A stretch of DNA of 64,000 bases from Polaromonas sp. (GTDB lineage Bacteria; Pseudomonadota; Gammaproteobacteria; Burkholderiales; Burkholderiaceae_C). The stretch is from contig JAAFJR010000002.1 of the NCBI GenBank assembly GCA_013298945.1, positions 124,001 to 188,000 on the forward strand, given 5' to 3'. The number at the start of each line of letters is the position of its first letter. Position 1 is the stretch's first letter. The position numbers and the translations under genes are program-made. Positions 56,654-64,000 of this stretch are shown here, piece after piece. The notes under the pieces were generated by a model that was not told where the DNA came from, did no database searches, and saw nothing but the letters and a program-made list of their open reading frames with translations.

Positions 56654-57868
56654 TTAATTCAGTGCAAAATGAGTTAGCTTGTGGTGTTTCCAAACCTTGT
56701 AAGCGCAAAAAATTGCTATAAAACTTGTAGCAGTGCAAGCAATAAATACACTGGCTAGACCGTATTTGTCGCTAATAATTCCACCTAAAATTCCACCAAT
56801 CACACCTGAAAACCCGTAGCCAAGAACGGTAAACAGGGCTTGACCTCGGCCTCTTAATCGGCCTGGGAAGTGGTGCGACAGCATGGCGATGCACACTGTG
56901 TGGTGCGTTGCAAATGTACAAGCATGCATCATTTGTGCGAAAACCAAAACACCGAGTACCGACGCGCTGCTGGCAGTGATGCCCATGCGCAGCGCCATGA
57001 TGGCGGAGCAAATGATCATCCAAGTAGACAGGCTGAACTTGGGCAGCCAGCGGCTTTGGTGGTAAAACCAAAAAATCTCGACCACCACAGATACCGCCCA
57101 CAAGATACCGATGGTTGCTTTGCTATAGCCCAATGAGTCCAGATACAGCGAGAAAAACACGTAAATACCGATGTGCGACAAGACGTGAAAAAACAACGCT
57201 GCAAAAAACCATTGCACAGGCGCTTGCTGCAAAATCGGCAGAATACTGACTTTTTCTAAGCTGGCCGGTACGGCTTCTTTGAGGTTAGGTAAACACCAAA
57301 CACTAACGACGACTGCCAACAGCGTGAAAATAGTCCAAGCTGGGAAATGCTTCATCCCAAACTGTTCAAACCACACACCAGCCAGTAAGACAGTGATTAA
57401 AAAGCCCAATGAACCAAATAGTCGCACCCTACCATAAAGTTTGGCATCAAACGAACCACCTTGGCTGACCAAATGTGCCATGGCTGCCTCGCTCATGGGC
57501 ATCATCGCGCTGGTGTGGGTGAACATGATGAGTAGAACAATACCTAGCCAGATGGCACTTAAATCCCACCACAGACCTAAGGCGGTGATAAGCGCTACGG
57601 TTGCGCCAAAGCGCAGTAATTTGACGCGCTCGCCTGTGTGGTCGCTCAGCCAACCCCAACCATAGGGAGCAAACAAGCGTGTTGCTGCTTGAATGGAGGT
57701 AAAAACGCTGATGGCGAAAATGCCATAGCCCTTGTCTTGGAGCCACAGCGGCAAATAGGGGTTAAAAAACCCAATGTGCGCAAAATAGCTGGCAGACAGC
57801 GCTGCGAACGGGAATAGCTGGCGAGTCGTCGCCTTTTTGACGATCTTAGACGTAGCAGATGCGCTCAC
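56654..57868 (-). CDS. MFS transporter (phenylpropionate/nucleoside-transporter-like, MFS_1_like)
   Basis: Twelve-helix carrier of 404 residues. The opening FAALSASYFAHIGFFNPYLPLWLQDKGYG and the GWLSDHTGERVKLLRFG loop resemble HcaT-type permeases. Substrate unknown. The last membrane helix (residues 371-385, LASVFIACTATSFIAI) is encoded largely by a dispersed repeat, which would mean the repeat builds or replaced part of a membrane segment. It lies 22 bases before aroC on the same strand and may be co-transcribed with it. Confidence 0.82.
   Translation of the reverse strand: MSASATSKIVKKATTRQLFPFAALSASYFAHIGFFNPYLPLWLQDKGYGIFAISVFTSIQAATRLFAPYGWGWLSDHTGERVKLLRFGATVALITALGLWWDLSAIWLGIVLLIMFTHTSAMMPMSEAAMAHLVSQGGSFDAKLYGRVRLFGSLGFLITVLLAGVWFEQFGMKHFPAWTIFTLLAVVVSVWCLPNLKEAVPASLEKVSILPILQQAPVQWFFAALFFHVLSHIGIYVFFSLYLDSLGYSKATIGILWAVSVVVEIFWFYHQSRWLPKFSLSTWMIICSAIMALRMGITASSASVLGVLVFAQMMHACTFATHHTVCIAMLSHHFPGRLRGRGQALFTVLGYGFSGVIGGILGGIISDKYGLASVFIACTATSFIAIFCAYKVWKHHKLTHFALN
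56715..56758 (-). repeat. Dispersed 45-bp repeat, copy M (inside the MFS gene)
   Basis: On the minus strand it reads GCCAGTGTATTTATTGCT then TGCACTGCTACAAG and TTTATAGC; diverged. Read in the sense direction, same frame as copy C; the consensus stop after GCC is TGC here. Confidence 0.7.
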
Positions 57869-57890
57869 AGATTAACTTGATAAAACGATG

Positions 57891-58985
57891 TCAAGCCTGA
57901 GCCGCTATAGGCTTAGTCGCCACCATCACATCGCCGCACTGTGCACGTTGACGTAAAGCATGCTCTATAACGACAAGCGCCAGCATCGCTTCGGCAATCG
58001 GCGTGGCGCGTATGCCCACGCAGGGGTCGTGTCGACCTTTGGTGATAACTTCTGCCGAATTGCCCGCCAAGTCGATGGACTCGCGCGGCGACAAGATCGA
58101 ACTGGTCGGTTTGATGGCAATCGACACTTCCAAATCCTGCCCTGTGCTGATGCCGCCCAACACGCCTCCAGCGTTGTTCGATTTGAAGCCTTGTGGAGAC
58201 AAAGAATCGCCATGCGTTGTACCGCGCTGGGTGATGCTGGCAAAGCCAGCGCCGATTTCGACACCCTTAACGGCGTTGATCCCCATCATGGCGTAGGCGA
58301 TGTCGGCGTCCATCTTATCAAACAGCGGCTCACCCAAACCCACGGGTACGTTGCTGGCCGAGACGCGGATGCGTGCACCGCAAGAATCTCCGGATTTGCG
58401 TAGCGCTTCCATATAGGTTTCAAGTTGGCTCACATCAGCAGCTGGTGCGAAAAACGGGTTGTTGGGTACGTGTTCCCAAGACTCAAACGGCACAACGACA
58501 TCGCCCACTTGCGTCATACAGCCGCGAAACACCGTGCCATATTTTTCCGCCAACCACTTTTTAGCCACCGCACCGGCCGCCACCATGGGCGCGGTCAAGC
58601 GGGCGGAGGAGCGGCCACCGCCGCGCGGGTCACGCAGGCCGTATTTGTGCAAATAGGTGTAATCGGCATGGCCAGGGCGGAAGGTGTCTAAAATATTGCC
58701 GTAGTCTTTGCTGCGCTGGTCGGTGTTTTTGATGAGCAGGCAAATCGGTGTGCCGGTGGTTTTGCCTTCATAAACGCCACTCAAAATCTCGACCGCATCG
58801 GGCTCGTTGCGCTGGGTGACGAATTTTGAGGTGCCAGGGCGGCGGCGGTCTAGATCGGGTTGAATATCAGCTTCTGAGAGCAACATCCCCGGCGGGCAGC
58901 CGTCAATGATGCAGCCGATAGCTGGGCCGTGGGATTCACCAAAGTTGGTGACTGCGAAGAGGGTTCCGAAAGTATTGCCTGACAT
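57891..58985 (-). CDS. aroC: Chorismate synthase
   Basis: Last shikimate step: EPSP to chorismate with reduced FMN. 364 residues beginning [19 protein letters not shown], with the FMN/EPSP-site RGGGRSSAR ([15 protein letters not shown]) and the C-terminal [20 protein letters not shown] 58985 is the family start; the frame open to 59129 only crosses the antisense of tRNA-Pro. The SD is weak. The rest of the pathway is not in the window. Confidence 0.97.
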   Translation of the reverse strand: MSGNTFGTLFAVTNFGESHGPAIGCIIDGCPPGMLLSEADIQPDLDRRRPGTSKFVTQRNEPDAVEILSGVYEGKTTGTPICLLIKNTDQRSKDYGNILDTFRPGHADYTYLHKYGLRDPRGGGRSSARLTAPMVAAGAVAKKWLAEKYGTVFRGCMTQVGDVVVPFESWEHVPNNPFFAPAADVSQLETYMEALRKSGDSCGARIRVSASNVPVGLGEPLFDKMDADIAYAMMGINAVKGVEIGAGFASITQRGTTHGDSLSPQGFKSNNAGGVLGGISTGQDLEVSIAIKPTSSILSPRESIDLAGNSAEVITKGRHDPCVGIRATPIAEAMLALVVIEHALRQRAQCGDVMVATKPIAAQA

Positions 58986-59051
58986 ATTGTTGTCGATTTT
59001 AAGCGCAATGCTCCAGAAGTCGCCATTTTTTGCAGTACAATTACTAAATGG

Positions 59052-59128
59052 CGGAGTGTGGCGCAGCCTGGTAGCGCACCTGGTTTGGGACCAGGGGGTC
59101 CAAGGTTCGAATCCTTGTACTCCGACCA
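59052..59128 (+). tRNA. tRNA-Pro (anticodon UGG)
   Basis: 77 bases with encoded CCA. Acceptor CGGAGTG pairs with TACTCCG; the anticodon arm CCTGG-TTTGGGA-CCAGG gives TGG; the T arm contains GGTTCGAATCC. First of two tRNA genes in tandem, divergent from aroC. Confidence 0.97.
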
Positions 59129-59235
59129 AAAAACTTCAAGGGACAGCAGCAATAAAATGCTTCTGTCCCTTTATTTTGTCCAAAAACTTTTGGACTTTAG
59201 TTTCTTTAGCTTTTTCTATTACAGTAAGAGCATTC

Positions 59236-59308
<73 letters not shown>

Positions 59309-59312
<4 letters not shown>

Positions 59313-59345
59313 TTCGACTTCCCTTAAAACGGGGAATGCCTTTTC
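59309..59345 (+). terminator. Terminator after tRNA-Arg
   Basis: CATTC...CCC pairs with GGG...GAATG within 59311-59338, starting right at the CCA end and followed by TTTT. It probably ends the tRNA transcript. Confidence 0.6.
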
Positions 59346-59350
59346 AATAT

Positions 59351-59392
59351 AAATTTCATAGCGACTCAGGCAACAAATACGCTGGCTGTAGC
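59351..59392 (-). repeat. Dispersed 45-bp repeat, copy N
   Basis: Intergenic, between tRNA-Arg and the copper ATPase. On the minus strand: GCCAGCGTATTTGTTGCC, TGAGTCGCTAT. It is the intergenic copy most open to translation (TGA in one frame only). Confidence 0.88.
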
Positions 59393-59437
59393 CATAAACA
59401 GTGCTAATAGCAGCCTAAACTGTACTTTGCCAATTTA

Positions 59438-59482
59438 CTATATTTTTGATAGCTGCTTAGGTAATAAATACGCCGGCTAAGC
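59438..59482 (-). repeat. Dispersed 45-bp repeat, copy O
   Basis: Second copy in the same 302-bp gap, same orientation as copy N and 87 bases further on. On the minus strand: GCCGGCGTATTTATTACC, TAAGCAGCTAT, ATATAG. Confidence 0.92.
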
Positions 59483-59567
59483 GCGTATTTGGCATTCATT
59501 TAGGGCGTTTTTCCATTTTTGAATGGTATCTTTTAGCCTATGCTGGTGATCTTAACTTGATATTCGC

Positions 59568-59581
59568 TTGATATTTATCAA
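59568..59581. promoter_or_regulatory. FNR/Anr box upstream of the ccoI-like ATPase
   Basis: TTGAT-ATTT-ATCAA, perfect consensus. Its centre lies 40.5 bases before the A of the ATPase start codon, and TACCCT sits at exactly -12 to -7 from that base, so the transcript may begin at the start codon. Confidence 0.75.
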
Positions 59582-59614
59582 ACCGAAAACCTGCGTTTCC
59601 GCTACCCTTGGGCT

Positions 59615-61939
59615 ATGCCCGCAGCAAGTTTAGCCTTCCCAACCCCAGATTTGACCCGACAAGTTAGTTTTCACTTGCTGGATGACCCGCAGGAATGGAC
59701 GTCTTTTAGCCGTTTGGATGCTAAAAATACAGGTTGTTGGGAATCTAACTTGATGATTGAGGGCATGCATTGCGCGGCTTGTGCGCTCACGATTGAGGAT
59801 GTTTTGCTGCACGTGCCGGGCGTGGTGCGGGCGAATGTGAGTGCGGGTAGCCACAGAGCGCAGGTGGTTTGGGCGGCTGATGCGGTGTTGCCGTCTGGCT
59901 GGATGCGGGCGATTGAAGCGGCGGGTTACCGCGCAGTGCCGGCTAACGACGCTTTTTCACGCGAGCGACGACTTACCGAATCGCGCAAAGCGCTGTGGCG
60001 CTTGGCTGTGGCTGGGCTGTGCATGATGCAGGTGATGATGTATGCCTATCCGGCCTATGTGGCTGCACCGGGTGATTTGACGGGAGAAATGGAGCAATTG
60101 CTGCGCTGGGCTTCTTGGGTGCTGACGTTGCCGGTGATTTTGTTTTCATGCGGACCGTTCTTCAGCAGCGCTTGGCGCGATGTGCTGAACCGGCGGGTCA
60201 GCATGGATTTGCCAGTTGCGATTGGCATGTTGATTACCTTTGTGGTCAGCACGGCGGGCACGTTTGACCCGCAAGGCACCTTTGGCGGCGAGGTGTATTT
60301 TGATTCGCTGACCATGTTTGTGTTCTTTTTGCTTGCAGGGCGCTGGCTGGAACTGCGCTTGCGCGACCGCACGGCTGGCGCGTTGGAAGCGCTGATGAAC
60401 AGGCTGCCAGACAGCATAGACCGCCAGTGTGCGGACGACACGTTTGAACCCGTCGCGGTGCGGCGTTTGCAAGTGGGTGATGTGATTCGCGTGCTGCCAG
60501 GGCAGACTTTTCCTGCTGATGGCGTGCTTTTGCAGGGCGATACCCAAGTGGACGAGGCACTGCTGACGGGGGAATCGCACCCCGTGTCGCGCAGCGCTGG
60601 CGGCTGGGTGATTGCGGGTAGCCACAACCTGTCCAGCGTGGTGCAGGTGCGCGTGGAGCGGGTGGGGGCGCAAACGCGGTTTTCAGAAATTGTGGGTTTG
60701 ATGGAAAGCGCATCAACCACAAAACCGCCCATCGCACAGTTGGCTGACCGGATTGCTAAACCTTTCTTGATTGGCGTTTTACTCGCAGCCGGTTTGGCTT
60801 GCGCCTATTGGTGGCCGAGCGACCCTGGGCATGCGCTGATGGTGGCTGTGGCGGTGCTGGTGGTGACGTGTCCATGTGCCTTGTCTCTGGCAACACCGGC
60901 TGCGATGTTGTCTGCTGCGGGAAATCTGGCCAAAGGCGGTGTTTTGGTGCGCCGCTTGGCTGCGTTTGAGGCGATGGCGTCTGTTGATACTGTGATGTTC
61001 GACAAAACGGGGACGTTAACGCGCGATGCGATGGTGTTAGCGTCGATTCAAGTTCGCGATGGCGTGTCAACTGAATACGCGCTGGACATGGCCGCTGCAT
61101 TGGCGCGGTATTCATTACATCCAGTGTCGAAAGCACTGGTGGCGGCTAACAACACTGAGCGAGTAAAGCAATGGCACGCTAGCTTAGTCAAAGAAGTGGC
61201 TGGCAGTGGTGTATCTGGCAAGGTTTGGCAGGGAGATTTGAAGAGGGAGGATAGCGATTCGGCATCTGACGTGTCGCTTGGTTCGGCTGAATTTTGTGGA
61301 ATTTCTGCTTATAAAACAGAGGCTAAAACAGAGACATTGAGATCTTTTTTAAGTGACGAGCAGGGTTGGCTCGCCACGTTTGAGTTTCAAGAAGATGTGC
61401 GGTCGGATGCGTTAGACACAGTTAAGGCGCTACAAAAAAACGGTGTAGAGGTGTTTTTGGTCTCTGGCGACAGTGTTCAAGCCGTCTCAAGGGTGGCGGC
61501 GCAAGTGGGTATCACAGCGTTTCAAGGCGGTTGCACACCGCAGGACAAATTGGCATTTTTGCAGGATGCACAAAAAAGAGGCAAAAAAGTAGCGGTGGTG
61601 GGAGATGGGCTCAACGACGGCCCCGTGCTGGCCGGTGCGCATGTGTCTTTTGCGTTTGGTCGCGCTGTGCCATTGGCGCAAGCGCAGTCAGATTTTGTGG
61701 TGCTGGGTGAACAGTTGGGTTTGGTCATCAAAACACTGGGTTTGGCCAAGCAGACTATGTGCGTTGTCAAACAGAACCTTTGGTGGGCGGCGGGCTATAA
61801 CGCGCTGTGTGTGCCTTTAGCGGTGATGGGCTTGCTGCCTGCATGGTTGGCGGGTTTAGGCATGGCGTTGAGTTCACTTTTTGTGGTGTTGAATGCGCTG
61901 AGGCTAGCGGACCCTAAAAAATCACAGGAGACCGATTGA
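59615..61939 (+). CDS. ccoI: Copper-translocating P-type ATPase for cbb3 oxidase assembly (CcoI/FixI)
   Basis: P1B-type ATPase of 774 residues that delivers copper for cbb3 oxidase. An N-terminal metal-binding domain has GMHCAAC (Cys53, Cys56). Membrane helices follow from about 130; the ion-site CPC is Cys419-Pro-Cys421. The phosphorylated Asp463 is in DKTGTLT and the HP motif in YSLHPVSKAL. The hinge VVGDGLNDGPVL is intact. Next to ccoS and ccoN, which separates it from CopA-type exporters. No ribosome site precedes the ATG. Its stop overlaps the ccoS start by one base. Confidence 0.94.
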   Translation: MPAASLAFPTPDLTRQVSFHLLDDPQEWTSFSRLDAKNTGCWESNLMIEGMHCAACALTIEDVLLHVPGVVRANVSAGSHRAQVVWAADAVLPSGWMRAIEAAGYRAVPANDAFSRERRLTESRKALWRLAVAGLCMMQVMMYAYPAYVAAPGDLTGEMEQLLRWASWVLTLPVILFSCGPFFSSAWRDVLNRRVSMDLPVAIGMLITFVVSTAGTFDPQGTFGGEVYFDSLTMFVFFLLAGRWLELRLRDRTAGALEALMNRLPDSIDRQCADDTFEPVAVRRLQVGDVIRVLPGQTFPADGVLLQGDTQVDEALLTGESHPVSRSAGGWVIAGSHNLSSVVQVRVERVGAQTRFSEIVGLMESASTTKPPIAQLADRIAKPFLIGVLLAAGLACAYWWPSDPGHALMVAVAVLVVTCPCALSLATPAAMLSAAGNLAKGGVLVRRLAAFEAMASVDTVMFDKTGTLTRDAMVLASIQVRDGVSTEYALDMAAALARYSLHPVSKALVAANNTERVKQWHASLVKEVAGSGVSGKVWQGDLKREDSDSASDVSLGSAEFCGISAYKTEAKTETLRSFLSDEQGWLATFEFQEDVRSDALDTVKALQKNGVEVFLVSGDSVQAVSRVAAQVGITAFQGGCTPQDKLAFLQDAQKRGKKVAVVGDGLNDGPVLAGAHVSFAFGRAVPLAQAQSDFVVLGEQLGLVIKTLGLAKQTMCVVKQNLWWAAGYNALCVPLAVMGLLPAWLAGLGMALSSLFVVLNALRLADPKKSQETD

Positions 61940-62076
61940 TGGACATTTTGTATTTGTTGATTCCTTTGTCGGTGATCCTCGTTTTCTTCATCATAGGCGG
62001 CTTGTGGTGGGCAATTTACCGTGGGCAATTTGATGATATCGAGTCCGAAGGTGAGCGAATTCTCAAAGATTCTTAA
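61939..62076 (+). CDS. ccoS: cbb3-type cytochrome oxidase assembly protein CcoS
   Basis: 45-residue membrane protein needed for cofactor insertion into cbb3 oxidase. It reads MDILYLLIPLSVILVFFIIG, then GLWWAIYRGQFDDIES; the helix followed by W-x-x-x-x-GQFDD is the CcoS signature. The ATG overlaps the ccoI stop (TGATG), and AGGAG in the last ccoI codons serves as its ribosome site. Confidence 0.93.
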   Translation: MDILYLLIPLSVILVFFIIGGLWWAIYRGQFDDIESEGERILKDS

Positions 62077-62092
62077 GAATTTCGGCTTTGGT

Positions 62093-62106
62093 TTGATTTA
62101 CATCAA
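62093..62106. promoter_or_regulatory. FNR/Anr box upstream of ccoN
   Basis: TTGAT-TTAC-ATCAA, perfect consensus, about 64 bases before the ccoN start. Expected for low-oxygen induction of cbb3 oxidase; an activator at -41.5 would put the transcript start near 62141. Confidence 0.85.
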
Positions 62107-62163
62107 ACGAGACAAGGCTTGTGCATAGGAAACTCATCACAAATAAATTCATAAGAGGTGCAA

Positions 62164-63606
62164 ATGAACTTTCCCAATGCGCAAGCGACGACTTACAACG
62201 ACAAAGTTGTTAGGCAATTCGCGATCATGACGGTGGTTTGGGGTGTGGTTGGCATGCTGGTTGGCGTCATCATCGCTGCGCAGCTGACTTGGCCAGAACT
62301 CAATTTTGGCATCCCTTGGCTTAGTTACGGTCGATTACGTCCCTTGCACACCAATGCGGTTATTTTTGCATTCGGCGGCTGTGGTTTGTTTGCTTCTGCT
62401 TACTATGTCGCCCAACGTACCTGCCATGTCAGGCTGTTTGGCGACAAACTCGCTGCGTTTACTTTTTGGGGCTGGCAACTGGTCATCGTGGCCGCAGCCA
62501 TCTCATTACCAATGGGTTACACGCAAGGTAAAGAGTATGCCGAGTTGGAGTGGCCGATAGATATTTTGATCACCTTGGTGTGGGTATCGTTTGCCATTGT
62601 GTTCTTTGGCACGATTGGGACACGAAAAGTTAAACACATTTACGTTGCTAACTGGTTCTTTGGTGCATTCATCATCGCGGTGGCGTTGTTGCATCTGGTT
62701 AACAGTGCGGCGATTCCATCGGGTTACATGACTTCTTACTCCGCCTATGCTGGTGTACAAGACGCCATGGTCCAGTGGTGGTATGGCCACAATGCGGTGG
62801 GTTTCTTTTTAACAGCTGGCTTTTTGGGCATGATGTATTACTTCATTCCTAAGCAGGCTGAGCGTCCTGTTTATTCATACCGCTTGTCAATCGTCCACTT
62901 TTGGGCGTTGATTTTTACCTACATGTGGGCGGGTCCGCATCACCTGCATTACACCGCTTTGCCTGATTGGACGCAATCTGTTGGTATGGTGTTCTCTTTG
63001 ATTCTATTAGCACCAAGCTGGGGTGGCATGATCAACGGCATCATGACTTTGTCTGGTGCATGGCACAAGTTGCGCGATGACCCGATTCTGCGATTCTTGA
63101 TCGTGTCGTTATCGTTCTATGGCATGTCAACTTTTGAAGGCCCGATGATGTCGATCAAAACGGTCAATGCGCTCTCGCATTACACCGATTGGACAGTAGG
63201 TCACGTTCACTCTGGCGCGCTTGGTTGGGTTGGCTTGGTTACCATGGGTTCTATGTATTATTTGATACCGCGTTTGTTTGGTCAAAAGCAAATGTACAGC
63301 GTCAAAGCGATTGAAATCCATTTTTGGACAGCGACCATCGGTATCGTGATTTATATCGCAGCGATGTGGATTGCTGGCGTGATGCAGGGTTTGATGTGGC
63401 GCGCTGTTAACGCAGATGGTACGTTGACCTACACCTTTGTGGAGTCTGTTAAAGCGACCTTCCCGTTCTATGTGTTGCGTTTGATAGGCGGTTTACTGTA
63501 CCTCAGCGGTATGTTGATCATGCTATGGAATACATTGAAAACGGCGACGAACGGTCGCTCTGTGATTGTCAATATTTCCCTTCCAGCTACATCCGTTCAC
63601 GCCTAA
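62164..63606 (+). CDS. ccoN: cbb3-type cytochrome c oxidase subunit I
   Basis: Catalytic haem-copper subunit of the high-affinity terminal oxidase, 480 residues and about 12 helices. Haem and copper ligands are visible as His in [27 protein letters not shown], the pair in [15 protein letters not shown], and the later [21 protein letters not shown] 62164 follows AAGAGGTG at good spacing; an in-frame GTG lies two codons earlier. ccoO begins 9 bases after the stop. Confidence 0.97.
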   Translation: MNFPNAQATTYNDKVVRQFAIMTVVWGVVGMLVGVIIAAQLTWPELNFGIPWLSYGRLRPLHTNAVIFAFGGCGLFASAYYVAQRTCHVRLFGDKLAAFTFWGWQLVIVAAAISLPMGYTQGKEYAELEWPIDILITLVWVSFAIVFFGTIGTRKVKHIYVANWFFGAFIIAVALLHLVNSAAIPSGYMTSYSAYAGVQDAMVQWWYGHNAVGFFLTAGFLGMMYYFIPKQAERPVYSYRLSIVHFWALIFTYMWAGPHHLHYTALPDWTQSVGMVFSLILLAPSWGGMINGIMTLSGAWHKLRDDPILRFLIVSLSFYGMSTFEGPMMSIKTVNALSHYTDWTVGHVHSGALGWVGLVTMGSMYYLIPRLFGQKQMYSVKAIEIHFWTATIGIVIYIAAMWIAGVMQGLMWRAVNADGTLTYTFVESVKATFPFYVLRLIGGLLYLSGMLIMLWNTLKTATNGRSVIVNISLPATSVHA

Positions 63607-63615
63607 GAAAGAAGA

Positions 63616-64000
63616 ATGACTATGGCAAATAATAAATCTAGCGGCGGTCTGTCGCATGAAAAAATTGAAACCAATAACTTCTTGATGATTGTCTTGATTT
63701 TGCTGGTGCTGCTGGTCGGCGGCTTGGTGGAAATCATTCCATTGTTCTTCCAAAAGTCTACGACTGAACCTGTGAAAGGTTTGCAGCCCTACACAGCGCT
63801 GCAGTTGGCTGGACGTGATATTTATGTACGTGAAGGTTGCTACAACTGCCATTCGCAAATGATTCGTCCATTCCGCGCAGAAACGCTAAGGTATGGTCAT
63901 TACTCAGTAGCTGGTGAGTTTGTGTATGACCACCCATTCCAATGGGGTAGCAAGCGCACAGGGCCTGATTTGCACCGTGTGGGCGGCAAGTACAGCGACC
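63616..64000 (+). CDS. ccoO: cbb3-type cytochrome c oxidase subunit II (partial)
   Basis: Membrane-anchored monohaem cytochrome c subunit, cut by the window end after 128 codons. The N-terminal helix ([21 protein letters not shown]) is followed by the haem-binding CxxCH in [17 protein letters not shown] and the conserved [14 protein letters not shown] 63616 or ATG 63622 could start it. ccoQ and ccoP are expected beyond the window. Confidence 0.95.
   Translation, partial: MTMANNKSSGGLSHEKIETNNFLMIVLILLVLLVGGLVEIIPLFFQKSTTEPVKGLQPYTALQLAGRDIYVREGCYNCHSQMIRPFRAETLRYGHYSVAGEFVYDHPFQWGSKRTGPDLHRVGGKYSD

Noticed and set aside
58986-59129. N-terminal extension of chorismate synthase ([13 protein letters not shown])
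   Set aside because: This is the antisense translation of tRNA-Pro, a well-known false peptide; the family start is at 58985.
59351-59482. Attachment site or insertion-sequence ends next to tRNA-Arg
   Set aside because: The two direct copies belong to the genome-wide repeat family; no integrase or transposase and no duplicated tRNA end.

Overview
The window looks like a chromosomal segment of a betaproteobacterium of the order Burkholderiales, most likely Comamonadaceae or a close relative. The basis is gene order and product type: ribD-ribE-ribB(A)-ribH-nusB, hisZ-purA followed by a phosphoribosyltransferase, fimT-pilV-pilW-pilX-pilY1-pilE, ccoI-ccoS-ccoN-ccoO, gltIJKL, and a histone-H1-like/SWIB fusion. 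GC content looks close to 50 % by eye (not computed). I see no prophage, insertion sequence, CRISPR array or rRNA operon; almost all of it is core metabolism.

Layout. 0.1-3.7 kb: dnaE (+). 3.7-5.9 kb: tolQRA (-), with neither tolB nor pal beside it. 5.9-11.3 kb: a minus-strand riboflavin operon with nusB and an aminotransferase; its RibBA protein has a C-terminal half lacking the zinc cysteines of GTP cyclohydrolase II (RibBX type). 11.4-20.8 kb: type IV pilus minor-pilin/PilY1 operon (-). 20.9-23.8 kb: nrdR, glyA, lytic transglycosylase (-). 24.3-35.3 kb: plus-strand run of a DUF349 protein, a membrane GTPase, an FAD monooxygenase, hisZ, purA, a phosphoribosyltransferase, a cystathionine beta-lyase-like enzyme and a small Lys-rich protein. 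35.3-45 kb: mixed housekeeping genes (patatin, OmpA-like lipoprotein, mnmH, tesA, ybbA-like ATPase, rlpA, a beta-hydroxyacid dehydrogenase, LysE-type exporter, tsaD, hsp20, a solute-binding protein). 45-47.4 kb: YeeE/YedE sulfur-transport operon with a periplasmic rhodanese. 47.5-53 kb: a 2-oxoglutarate dioxygenase, a CoA-transferase, an H1/SWIB protein, an EamA transporter and isocitrate lyase. 53.3-56.6 kb: glutamate/aspartate ABC transporter. 56.7-59.3 kb: MFS transporter, aroC, tRNA-Pro and tRNA-Arg. 59.6-64 kb: copper ATPase and cbb3 oxidase, cut off inside ccoO.

The most unusual signal is a dispersed repeat of about 45 bp (core GCCGGCGTATTTATTGCC followed by AGCAGCTAT), found in 15 copies. 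Six lie between genes (one supplies the tolA stop codon) and nine lie in frame inside unrelated protein genes. Most intergenic copies carry a stop codon in each reading frame used by a coding copy, and every coding copy has a base change at exactly that codon. This resembles the behaviour of Rickettsia palindromic elements, but the sequence and host differ and I do not recognise a name for it.

A second theme is oxygen control. Perfect TTGAT-N4-ATCAA FNR/Anr boxes precede the ccoI-like ATPase, ccoN and, less expectedly, aceA. The aceA leader also holds two near-identical TATA-centred palindromes exactly 30 bp apart. The geometry upstream of the ATPase predicts a leaderless mRNA.
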